From: JAAYJR01 sp964563975
GTDB lineage: Bacteria; Bacteroidota; Bacteroidia; Bacteroidales; Prolixibacteraceae
DNA length: 6,427 bases
Reading direction: 5' to 3'
Assembly: GCA_964563975.1 (NCBI GenBank)
Contig: CAZLZJ010000086.1
Span: forward strand, 1-6,427
Shown: positions 1 through 6,427 of the stretch, piece by piece
How positions within the stretch are numbered: the first letter of the stretch is position 1
Layout: each line of letters opens with the position of its first letter
Made by a program: the position numbers and the translations under genes
The notes under the pieces: generated by a model
Told to the model about the DNA's origin: nothing
Database searches by the model: none
The model's input: only the letters and a program-made list of their open reading frames with translations

Positions 1-1106
1 ACGGAATGAGAGTGCTGAAGGTAGGGACCGAACTTATTACATACGAAGGCTATACCACTACCCGGCCATATAAATTTACGGGATGCAAAAGAGGTGTTGA
101 CAAAACTACAGTTAATTCACAACCTAAAGGAAATATTATCGGACTCCTCGATGTAAGTGAATTTGGAAGTCAGAGAAGTGTATATGTAGATCAAAAAACC
201 AGCCTGCAGGATGAGGTTGCCGAAAAAATTGCAAATATTTTTAATGCGGGATTCGAATTTTGCTACATGGACGGTTCTGAAGGTGTTAATCCACCCTTCT
301 GGTTCAATGTACCTTATGCACAGTGGAAAGTTTACAGGAGATTTGAACCTAAACCTGTTTTTGCGGAAGGTGCAGCTAAATCTCACTTCAGCTGGCATAT
401 GCTTAGCGGAGGAAATGCTTTTGATGTCTTCAGACCGGACATCCTCAAGGAGGAAATTAAAAGATGGCCGGCACAACAGGCAGAGCGAATGAAACAGGAT
501 TTTTCAAGAGTAAATTTTGGGTGGCTTGGCTATTTTCTTCCAAGCGAAAAATCAATCGGCACACAACCGGACATTATAGAATTTGTAACCGGTTTGGCTG
601 CAGCATGGGACTGTCCCGTATCGCTAAATGCAAACCTTCATGGCTTTAAGACTCATGCAAGAACTGCCGATAATATGGAGGTTTACAGAAGATGGGAAGA
701 GGTTAGGGCAAAAAACTGGCTGACTGAAAAACAAAAAAAGATGTTGCAAAATGTGGAACAGGAACATACCTTGCTGATAAATGAAAAAAATGAATTTGAA
801 TTAGTGCCTTACGATCAGATAACAGATGTTGCAAATGGAAACAGGGAAGTGCGTGCATTTAGCTTTGAAAGAGATGGAGAGTGGTATGTCGTTTACTGGC
901 ATATCTCAGGCAGCAAAAAGCTGGAACTGCCACTGAAAAGATCAGATGTAAAGCTTTATGAAACAATTGGCAAAGAGGGTAAAATAACCGGACTGAAAAA
1001 TAATTCCATATCTGTTCCGTTAAGTAACCGCCGCTATATAAAAGCTGCAAAAGCTACAAAGGAAGAGCTAATCAATGCCTTCCGCAATGCGAAAATAGTA
1101 AACTAA
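1..1106 (+). CDS. Glycoside-hydrolase-like protein, 3' fragment (5' end outside window)
   Basis: The frame is open to the left edge of the window. The ATG at position 6 has no upstream space to be judged as a start, so this is most likely the C-terminal 366 or so residues of a longer protein. Numbering from that ATG: residues 5-30 hold a compact GxELIxYxG...PYxFxGCxRG pattern, probably a beta-hairpin insertion. Residues 65-215 look like the second half of a TIM barrel, with a helix (68-80), a strand ending in YMDGSEG (D89, E92), a strand with FAEG (E121), then FGWLGYF (171-177) and PVSLNANLHG (204-213). D89, E92 and E121 sit at strand ends and are candidate catalytic acids. A charged helix (230-260) follows, then a small beta-rich domain (about 283-350) typical of the C-terminal sandwich of glycoside hydrolases. 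I do not recognise a specific family. Its place upstream of secreted carbohydrate-active proteins supports a role in glycan breakdown. Any signal peptide would lie outside the window. Confidence 0.7.
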   Translation, partial: GMRVLKVGTELITYEGYTTTRPYKFTGCKRGVDKTTVNSQPKGNIIGLLDVSEFGSQRSVYVDQKTSLQDEVAEKIANIFNAGFEFCYMDGSEGVNPPFWFNVPYAQWKVYRRFEPKPVFAEGAAKSHFSWHMLSGGNAFDVFRPDILKEEIKRWPAQQAERMKQDFSRVNFGWLGYFLPSEKSIGTQPDIIEFVTGLAAAWDCPVSLNANLHGFKTHARTADNMEVYRRWEEVRAKNWLTEKQKKMLQNVEQEHTLLINEKNEFELVPYDQITDVANGNREVRAFSFERDGEWYVVYWHISGSKKLELPLKRSDVKLYETIGKEGKITGLKNNSISVPLSNRRYIKAAKATKEELINAFRNAKIVN

Positions 1107-1168
1107 TTATAGTAATATAATTGCCACTAAACATTGCAGTTAGCGGTTGAAGAAAAGCAAACCGGCAA
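1105..1168. other. Inverted repeats in the gap after the first gene
   Basis: Several short complementary arms sit just after the stop codon. AATTAT (1105-1110) pairs with ATAATT (1117-1122). CCACTAA (1124-1130) pairs with TTAGCGG (1140-1146) with one mismatch and a 9-nt loop. CGGTT (1144-1148) pairs with AACCG (1160-1164). TTGCC (1121-1125) pairs with GGCAA (1164-1168) and could enclose part of this. Some of these pairings exclude each other. No T-run follows on the + strand; the next bases are mainly A. A classic intrinsic terminator is therefore not supported. The structure could be a processing or mRNA-stability element, or chance in A/T-rich DNA. Confidence 0.25.
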
Positions 1169-1224
1169 CAAAAAAATAAATCCAAACAGTCTGCTAAATA
1201 TCAATATATTATTACTATTTTATC

Positions 1225-1232
1225 TATTTTTG
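1225..1232 (+). promoter_or_regulatory. Possible Bacteroidota -7 promoter element (TATTTTTG)
   Basis: TATTTTTG matches the TAnnTTTG -7 consensus known for Bacteroides promoters and lies in the A/T-rich end of the 141-bp spacer before the ceramidase-like gene. I see no convincing TTTG-type -33 element about 19-20 bp upstream. Transcription from here would leave a leader of only about 10 nt before the ATG at 1248. The match is short enough to occur by chance in this A/T-rich stretch, so this is a weak candidate. Read-through from the gene upstream is equally possible. Confidence 0.2.
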
Positions 1233-1247
1233 TATTAAAAACAGCAT

Positions 1248-2660
1248 ATGAAACGAATCAATCCCTCTTTAGCTGCCTTCCTCTTTTTAATGTGGAGTTT
1301 TTCTTCTGTATTTGCAAATTATAATAGTGTCTCATCCGGATGGAAGGCCGGTGTTTCCAAGGCTATTATAACTCCTGGCGAATCTATGTGGATGGCCGGA
1401 TATGCCTCCCGAAACCGCCCCTCGGAAGGCAAAATAGTGGACCTGTGGGCTAAAGCTCTGGCACTGCAAGATGCAAATGGCAAAATAGCTGTTCTTGTAA
1501 CTACCGATCTGATAGGCTTCAGAGGGAGTTATATGTCAGGAAGGATCAAAAAGCGTCTGAAAGAACTATATGATCTGTCAGACGACAGGGTGATACTTAG
1601 CAGCTCACATACCCATACAGGGCCGGAACTGATGGTAGATCCGGAAGACTATCTTTATGATGATAACCTTACCGGCGAACATTCTGCCGAACAGAGAGAA
1701 AAAATAATCAGATATTCAGAAATAGTTGAAGATAAAATAGTTGATATTGTCGGAAAGGCATTGAGTTCTCTGCAACCGGCCAAGGTCTATTCCGGACAGG
1801 GTGTTACAAGATTTGCTGTAAACCGTAGGCTACACCGTTCTAAAACAACTGTTAATGAACTTAGTAAAGAGTTAGAAGGTCCGTATGACCATTCAGTGCC
1901 TGTATTTAAAATTACCAATTCTGCAGGAGAACTTCTAACAGTAGTATTTGGCTATGCCTGCCACAATACAACATTGGGAATATATAAGTTCTCGGGAGAT
2001 TATGCCGGTTTCGCACAAATTCAATTAGAAAAAGATTATCCGGGAGTAACGGCAATGTATTTTGCAGGAACAGGAGCCGATCAAAATCCTCTGCCCCGAA
2101 GCACTGTATCTTATGCAATTCAATATGGAAAAACACTTGCTGCTGCCGTTGAGGCTGTCATTAATGAACCTATGAAAGAGCTGTCACCGGTTTTGTCGAC
2201 AACCTTTTCCAAAGTGGAACTGGGATTTGCAAATCCTGTACCAACTAAAGAAGAACTGACTAAAATGATAAATGAAGCCTCTATCCCCGATTATCTGATA
2301 CACAGGGCAAAAGTCCTTCGCAGTAAATTAGAAAAAGGTAAACAATTAATAACCTCATACCCTTATCCTATACAATTCTGGAAAATAGGAGAACAAAATA
2401 TGGCTATTCTGGGTAGTGAAGTTGTTGTGGATTACAGTATCCGGCTAAAACAAATATTTGGCGAAGACCTGTTTGTTATGGCTTATGCCAATGAAGTCAT
2501 AGGTTATATACCATCTACAAGAGTATTAAGCGAAGGCGACTACGAAGGTTCAAGATCGGCTATTTTCACAACTCCCTGGGCTCCTGATATAGAAATGAAA
2601 ATAATAATGGAAGTTATTAAATTGGAAAAAGAAGCGCAAAAAGAGATGAACGCCAACTAA
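1248..2660 (+). CDS. Secreted neutral/alkaline ceramidase-superfamily protein
   Basis: This 470-residue protein begins with a Sec-type signal peptide: K2/R3, a hydrophobic core at about 7-22, and likely cleavage near VFA-N at residue 23. The mature part matches the neutral/alkaline non-lysosomal ceramidase N-terminal domain. It opens with GWKAGVSKAIITP (31-43), followed by a strand VTTDLIG (84-90) and the SSSHTHTGP signature (118-126). By analogy with Pseudomonas ceramidase, the zinc ligands are H121, H239 (in GYACHNTT), E391 (in LGSEVVVDYS) and Y420 (in GYIPSTR). The loop that carries the nucleophilic serine in true ceramidases reads GADQNP here (276-281), with no serine. The protein ends after the catalytic domain and lacks the C-terminal Ig-like domain of full ceramidases, which are over 600 residues long. 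Family and fold are well supported, but ceramide hydrolysis is not. Such truncated relatives are common near bacterial polysaccharide-degradation genes, where the substrate is unknown. A metal-dependent amidase or esterase acting in the periplasm is plausible. The next gene starts 56 bp downstream on the same strand. Confidence 0.88.
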   Translation: MKRINPSLAAFLFLMWSFSSVFANYNSVSSGWKAGVSKAIITPGESMWMAGYASRNRPSEGKIVDLWAKALALQDANGKIAVLVTTDLIGFRGSYMSGRIKKRLKELYDLSDDRVILSSSHTHTGPELMVDPEDYLYDDNLTGEHSAEQREKIIRYSEIVEDKIVDIVGKALSSLQPAKVYSGQGVTRFAVNRRLHRSKTTVNELSKELEGPYDHSVPVFKITNSAGELLTVVFGYACHNTTLGIYKFSGDYAGFAQIQLEKDYPGVTAMYFAGTGADQNPLPRSTVSYAIQYGKTLAAAVEAVINEPMKELSPVLSTTFSKVELGFANPVPTKEELTKMINEASIPDYLIHRAKVLRSKLEKGKQLITSYPYPIQFWKIGEQNMAILGSEVVVDYSIRLKQIFGEDLFVMAYANEVIGYIPSTRVLSEGDYEGSRSAIFTTPWAPDIEMKIIMEVIKLEKEAQKEMNAN

Positions 2661-2716
2661 AATCGGGAAAATGTCAAAATGATTAAAATAGATTAATAAA
2701 TTAAAGAACTCTTATT

Positions 2717-3328
2717 GTGAAACCATATTTAATTATTGCTTTAACAGTTATTACCATGATATCAGGATGTAGCCCCAAAAAAAATGATCTGTCGGAAAAT
2801 TGGAGTGAAAAAGAGCTGAACAAATGGTTCAACAAGGGTAAATGGAGACAAGGCTGGAATGTGCTGCCCGATGAAACTGTCGACAAACGGGAGTTTGCAC
2901 TTCAATATTTTAAAAACCGGGAACGGTGGGATAGAGCTTTTTCCTTTTTAAGTGAACAAAACCTTGCTTCTCTTAATCCGGGAAGACATGAACTGGAAGG
3001 AGAAAATCTTTATGCCAATATTGAAGAGTACGTAACTAAAGATGAGGAAGACACAAAATATGAAGCTCATAAAAAGTATGCTGACATACAATACCTGATA
3101 ACGGGAGAGGAGAAAATAGGGGTTGTGCCTTTGGAAAGAACCACAATCACTGATCTCTATAACAGCGAAATTGATGCCTCATTCTCAATAGCCTCAATTG
3201 ACAATTTCAGGATTGCCGCGCCCGGCAGGTTTTTTGTCTTTTTCCCTAATGATGCTCACCGGCCGGGTGTAAAATCCAGAAAAAATCAAAAAGTAAAAAA
3301 GGTAGTGGTAAAGGTAAGAATCGAATAA
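2717..3328 (+). CDS. YhcH/YjgK/YiaL (DUF386) family lipoprotein
   Basis: This 203-residue protein starts at a GTG. An in-frame TAA at 2702-2704 rules out any earlier start, and the next in-frame ATG (residue 14) would destroy the signal peptide. Residues 1-18 form a lipoprotein signal: K2, a hydrophobic core at 4-14, and a lipobox ISGC with C18 as the lipidated residue. A charged, Trp-rich extension (24-60) follows, then the DUF386 cupin-like domain (about 58-203). Family hallmarks are YEAHKKYADIQY (115-126, with E116, H118, Y121 and D123), GEE (130-132), FFPNDAHRPG (175-184, with D179 and H181) and KKVVVKV (194-200). E116, H118 and H181 are probable metal-site residues. Typical YhcH/YiaL proteins are about 150-residue cytosolic enzymes tied to sialic acid and other sugar acids; E. 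coli YhcH (NanQ) is reported as a sialic acid anomerase. The exported, membrane-anchored form suggests it acts on sugars outside the cytoplasm. The spacing fits co-transcription with both neighbours. Confidence 0.9.
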   Translation: MKPYLIIALTVITMISGCSPKKNDLSENWSEKELNKWFNKGKWRQGWNVLPDETVDKREFALQYFKNRERWDRAFSFLSEQNLASLNPGRHELEGENLYANIEEYVTKDEEDTKYEAHKKYADIQYLITGEEKIGVVPLERTTITDLYNSEIDASFSIASIDNFRIAAPGRFFVFFPNDAHRPGVKSRKNQKVKKVVVKVRIE

Positions 3329-3378
3329 AAAATCATATCATAACAAACTATTTTAAACATTGAAATTTGAAGCGGAAC

Positions 3379-3394
3379 TCCGGTTAAATCCGGA
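3379..3394 (+). other. Small GC hairpin in the leader of the large lipoprotein gene
   Basis: TCCGG (3379-3383) and CCGGA (3390-3394) are perfect complements around a 6-nt TTAAAT loop. The 6-bp word CGGAAC also occurs as a direct repeat flanking and overlapping it (3373-3378 and 3391-3396). It is the only GC-rich segment of an otherwise A/T-rich 108-bp spacer and ends about 42 bases before the ATG at 3437. No T-run follows, so it does not look like a terminator. The surrounding bases loosely recall the central part of a cobalamin riboswitch, but the rest of that structure is not visible. Function unknown. Confidence 0.3.
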
Positions 3395-3436
3395 ACAGGC
3401 TGCACGAAAATATTGAAAATCATTAATTTTAATAAA

Positions 3437-6370
3437 ATGAAACGACTGCTATCTACTTATGGAATCAGTGCAATCATCATTATTTCATTCTTCTTAATTA
3501 ACTGCACACAACAGGCCGGTATCAGCTCCGAAGGCACTTTCGGCGACAGCCTCTATCTGGCTGATGTGCCACCCCAACCGGGAGAGGATGCATGGAAATT
3601 CATTGAAGACCTTAAATCCCCTATGTGGGTCAAACATGACTGGAAGCCTGAAACAGCAACTGAAAATCAAGCTGACCTTTCGCAGGGAATAACTATAAAA
3701 AATAGTTTCCCTGACCCAAAAGGACGCCTTAAAACTGCATGGGATGATCTTAATGCATTTTTATCGGCCGGAGGAGTAACTTCCAATGGAAAATATATAA
3801 TTGAAGCTGTGCCTGCAAATGGATTTATTGAAGAAGAGTTCAGATTAGAAATTGAAAAAGATAAATGCCGGATTGTGGCCGGCGACACAGAAGGTATCCG
3901 AAGAGGCATATTTTATCTTGAAGATGAGATGCTTAGCCTGAGAGCTCCATTTCTGACAATAGGAACAGTGGAGAAAAAGCCTGTTATAAAGCGGCGTATT
4001 TCAAGATGCTTTTTTGGCCCGATTAAAAGGCCCCCGGCAATGCGCGATGAGTTGATGGACAATATTGATTACTATCCTGAAAACTATCTTAACCGTCTTG
4101 CTCATGAAGGGGTAAACGGGCTGTGGCTGACAATAGAGTTTCGCGACCTGGCAGCTACAAAATATACTCCCGATGCAGGAAAAGATGCAGTAAAACGTTT
4201 GGCAAAATTAAAACAGACTGTAGATAAATGTCTGCAATACGGTATTAAAACTTATATATTCTGTATTGAACCCCGGGCATGGGGGCCAAATGATCCCGTG
4301 CTGAAAAAATATCCCGAACTGGGAGGACACTCATCAGGCAATAGCTACCTTTTCTGTCCGCTCAGCAAAACAGCTGATGAATATCTTTATGAATCGGTAA
4401 ATAAAATATTTAAGGCAGTTCCCGAACTGGGAGGTATCATCAATATAACTCATGGCGAAAGAGCTACCACCTGCCTTAGCGCAGTATCCTCATTCAGCGA
4501 TCACAAAGGCAAAATAAACTGTCCCCGCTGCAAGGATAAAGAACCTTGGGAAATACTCCATGCATCGCTTTCGGCAATGCAAAGAGGTATGAAAGATGTA
4601 AATCCTGATGCTGAATTTATCAGCTGGCTCTATATGCCACAACCACAAAGATTTTATCCCGGTGATCTCTACAAACTTGGCAGCTGGGTGTATGACCTGC
4701 CGGTGCATACTCCAAAAGGTGTTGTACTTCAATTTAATTTTGAATCAGGTGTGGAGATTGAAGTATTTGGCAAAAAACTTGTCGGAGGTGATTACTGGAT
4801 ATCAAAACCGGGACCGAGCGACAGGTTTGAAGATATAGCAAATATTGCAAAAAAACATGGTACACTAATGTCCTCAAAGATACAAACAGGTACTTCTCAT
4901 GAGGTGGCAACCGTACCGTTTGTTCCGGTTCCATCATTACTTTACCAGAAATTTCATGCAATGCAGGAGCTTGGCGTCACGCACACTATGCTGTGCTGGT
5001 ATTTTGGTAATTACCCGGGGTTGATGAACAAATCTGCAGGAATGCTTTCTATGCAGGATATTCCTGATAATGAAAAAGATTTTATGCAAAACCTGGCATC
5101 TGTCTATTGGAAAAAAGAAGATGTTGCAAAAGTAGTGGAAGCATGGACACACTTCAGCAAAGGCTATGAAAATTACCCTCTTACCAACCATTTTCAGTAT
5201 TACGGACCGATTCATGACGGACCGGTATGGCCGCTGCTGCTAAAACCTGCTGATGCTCCCCTGACACCTACATGGCAGATTGGCTCAAGCGCCACTTTAC
5301 AACCCTGGCCTCCAAGTGGCGACAGGATTGGCGAATGTATTGGCGGGGTGCTCTCTCTTGAAGAGGTTGTTGAACTGTCGCATCGAATGACCTCCTCATG
5401 GGATAAAGGTGTAGAGCTGTTTAATGAGATTGAAAAAAACTATAAAAATGATAAAGAGAGATTGTTGGATATCGGCGTTGCCAAAGCGCTGGGCATTCAA
5501 TTCCGAAGTGGTTATAATATTCTCAATTTCTATATGCTGCGCGAAAAAATGTTCCGCATGGAAGGAAAAGAGAGGCTGGATATACTAAAACAACTTATTG
5601 ATATAGTAAAAGAAGAGATCACTTTGGATGAAGAACTGCTAATCCTGTGCAAAAATGATTCAAGGCTTGGATTTCATTCTGAAGCTGAAGGGTATAAATA
5701 TTTCCCTGAAAAAATTGAATGGAGAATAGGAGAATTGAAGAAAGTATTGGCAAATGATGTACCGGCAATTGAAAAACAGATAAAAAAAGGTGAGCCCCTC
5801 TTCCCTGAATATACAGGTAAACGTCCTGAAGGAGCTGTGGCAAACTGTGTGAAAACAGCGGATGTCAACATTGACGGTAAAATTGAACTTCCGGCAGGGC
5901 TGCAATGGCAAGGGCTGAAGGAGGGAAAAGGTGGCGATCAGGTGCAATGGGCATCGGCAAGAGACTCTAAAGCACTATATTTTTGGGTAACTGACAAAAT
6001 AGAAGCTGATAAAATTTCCGGGATCAGAATGAAGGTTGAGCCTGAAAGATTATATCCTGCAGCCCACTTCTCATTCGGCAGGCTGAATAAATCAAATGCC
6101 GGCGATCCTGTCAGAACACTGGGATACTCACTTATATATACCGCCGGGTTCAGGGAGGTTGAGGTTGATGGACAAAAATACTTTGTTTCAAGGATACCGT
6201 TAAGTACATTAAAAATTGATCCTGCTCAATCTGATCCGGTCCGTGTTGATATAACAGTGCAAAAAGGAGGTGAAGGGAGCTGCTCATGGCGTCCTAATAA
6301 TCCGACGACTTCCAGATTGGTGCTTGGAAATGATAATCCGGCTGACCTGGGATGGCTGATTTTTAATTAA
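3437..6370 (+). CDS. Large GH20-like glycoside-hydrolase lipoprotein with CBM9-like C-terminus
   Basis: I chose the ATG at 3437 (977 residues), preceded by AATAAA, over an in-frame TTG at 3413. It gives a clean lipoprotein signal: K2/R3, hydrophobic core 9-21, and a lipobox ending at C23. Domains in order: an N-terminal alpha/beta domain (about 80-180) ending in a GDTEGIRRGIFYLEDEM segment (149-165), which resembles the pre-catalytic domain of GH20, GH67 and GH84 enzymes. Next comes a TIM-barrel-like region (about 186-530) with strands GVNGLWLTIEF (225-235), KTYIFCIEPR (271-280), GIINITHGE (333-341), FISWLYMP (394-401) and HTMLCWYFGNYPG (516-528). A helical domain follows (about 555-790), including NDSRLGFHSEAEGYKY (740-755). 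The last part is a CBM9-like beta-sandwich (about 803-977), with ADVNIDGKI and ALYFWVTDK. The barrel lacks the Asp-Glu pair of GH20; E341 in THGE is the nearest equivalent acid. A cysteine cluster (C346, C362, C365) lies just after it. The likely role is a cell-surface or periplasmic exo-acting glycosidase, with the CBM-like domain binding the glycan. The fold assignment is moderately sure and the substrate is unknown. Confidence 0.8.
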   Translation: MKRLLSTYGISAIIIISFFLINCTQQAGISSEGTFGDSLYLADVPPQPGEDAWKFIEDLKSPMWVKHDWKPETATENQADLSQGITIKNSFPDPKGRLKTAWDDLNAFLSAGGVTSNGKYIIEAVPANGFIEEEFRLEIEKDKCRIVAGDTEGIRRGIFYLEDEMLSLRAPFLTIGTVEKKPVIKRRISRCFFGPIKRPPAMRDELMDNIDYYPENYLNRLAHEGVNGLWLTIEFRDLAATKYTPDAGKDAVKRLAKLKQTVDKCLQYGIKTYIFCIEPRAWGPNDPVLKKYPELGGHSSGNSYLFCPLSKTADEYLYESVNKIFKAVPELGGIINITHGERATTCLSAVSSFSDHKGKINCPRCKDKEPWEILHASLSAMQRGMKDVNPDAEFISWLYMPQPQRFYPGDLYKLGSWVYDLPVHTPKGVVLQFNFESGVEIEVFGKKLVGGDYWISKPGPSDRFEDIANIAKKHGTLMSSKIQTGTSHEVATVPFVPVPSLLYQKFHAMQELGVTHTMLCWYFGNYPGLMNKSAGMLSMQDIPDNEKDFMQNLASVYWKKEDVAKVVEAWTHFSKGYENYPLTNHFQYYGPIHDGPVWPLLLKPADAPLTPTWQIGSSATLQPWPPSGDRIGECIGGVLSLEEVVELSHRMTSSWDKGVELFNEIEKNYKNDKERLLDIGVAKALGIQFRSGYNILNFYMLREKMFRMEGKERLDILKQLIDIVKEEITLDEELLILCKNDSRLGFHSEAEGYKYFPEKIEWRIGELKKVLANDVPAIEKQIKKGEPLFPEYTGKRPEGAVANCVKTADVNIDGKIELPAGLQWQGLKEGKGGDQVQWASARDSKALYFWVTDKIEADKISGIRMKVEPERLYPAAHFSFGRLNKSNAGDPVRTLGYSLIYTAGFREVEVDGQKYFVSRIPLSTLKIDPAQSDPVRVDITVQKGGEGSCSWRPNNPTTSRLVLGNDNPADLGWLIFN

Positions 6371-6397
6371 AAGAAACATAGTAACCTCAGCCCGGGA

Positions 6398-6425
6398 TTG
6401 GTTATTAAAATAATTTTTCAACCAA
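6398..6425. other. Inverted repeat after the last gene
   Basis: TTGGTT (6398-6403) and AACCAA (6420-6425) are perfect 6-bp complements. Inside them, ATTA (6404-6407) can pair with TAAT (6411-6414), followed by a T-run and C. It begins 27 bases after the TAA of the large lipoprotein gene, where a transcript end would be expected. The stem is mostly A/T and the window stops two bases after it, so a following T-run cannot be seen. It may be a weak terminator or part of a longer structure cut by the window edge. Confidence 0.3.
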
Positions 6426-6427
6426 AA

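Noticed and set aside
211..649. Alternative + strand frames inside the first gene
   Set aside because: They overlap the long, coherent glycosidase-like frame, have no motif or signal peptide, and end at random stops.
1105..1168. Rho-independent terminator after the first gene
   Set aside because: The arms are short, A/T-rich or mismatched, and an A-rich rather than T-rich run follows on the + strand.
3329..3436. A functional cobalamin riboswitch before the large lipoprotein gene
   Set aside because: Only a central 30-base stretch shows likeness. The GGTG is altered, no B12 box or closing P1 stem is visible, and the spacer is too short for the whole element. A glycosidase gene is also an unlikely target.
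3413..3436. TTG at 3413 as the start of the large lipoprotein gene
   Set aside because: It would add eight polar residues before a complete lipoprotein signal. The ATG at 3437, with an A-rich upstream stretch, gives a standard signal peptide.
4067..4500. Classification of the large lipoprotein as a canonical GH20 beta-hexosaminidase
   Set aside because: The diagnostic catalytic Asp-Glu motif is not present. Only the overall layout and the pre-catalytic domain are GH20-like.
4490..5947. Reverse-strand open frames of 60-95 codons inside the large lipoprotein gene
   Set aside because: They are antisense to a well-supported coding sequence, have no recognisable domains, and show Cys/Phe/His-rich composition typical of shadow frames.

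Overview
The window looks like a piece of a polysaccharide- or glycoconjugate-degradation locus from a member of the Bacteroidota. The evidence is AT-rich DNA with A/T-rich spacers, no clear Shine-Dalgarno sequences before the genes, Sec and lipoprotein signal peptides on every gene whose start is visible, and a run of carbohydrate-active-type proteins. This placement rests on style and family content; there is no rRNA or marker gene to confirm it. No SusC/SusD pair, sulfatase, regulator, tRNA, CRISPR array or mobile element is present.

Layout: four genes all lie on the + strand. (1) Positions 1-1106 hold the 3' part of a large protein whose start is outside the window. It looks like the second half of a TIM-barrel glycoside-hydrolase-like protein followed by a small beta-domain, and I cannot assign it to a family. 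(2) Positions 1248-2660 hold a secreted protein of the neutral/alkaline ceramidase superfamily (N-terminal catalytic-domain type). It keeps the metal-site residues but lacks the expected serine nucleophile and the usual C-terminal Ig-like domain. (3) Positions 2717-3328 hold a YhcH/YjgK/YiaL (DUF386) protein that, unlike its cytosolic relatives, carries a lipoprotein signal and an N-terminal extension; it starts with GTG. (4) Positions 3437-6370 hold a large lipoprotein with a GH20-like N-terminal alpha/beta domain, a TIM-barrel-like region with a Cys/His cluster, a helical domain and a C-terminal CBM9-like beta-sandwich.

The spacers are 141, 56 and 108 bp, so the genes could form one transcript. 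The 141-bp gap has A/T-rich inverted repeats and a match to the Bacteroides -7 promoter element. The 108-bp gap has a small GC hairpin in a context that faintly resembles part of a cobalamin riboswitch core, which I do not accept as a riboswitch.

Together the genes suggest envelope or periplasmic processing of a glycan, probably one with N-acyl or acidic sugars. Gene 4 and possibly gene 1 would cut the chain, gene 2 would act as an amidase, esterase or other metal-dependent hydrolase on a substituent, and gene 3 would act on released sugars (anomerase or isomerase-type chemistry). This pathway is an inference; no substrate can be read from the sequence.
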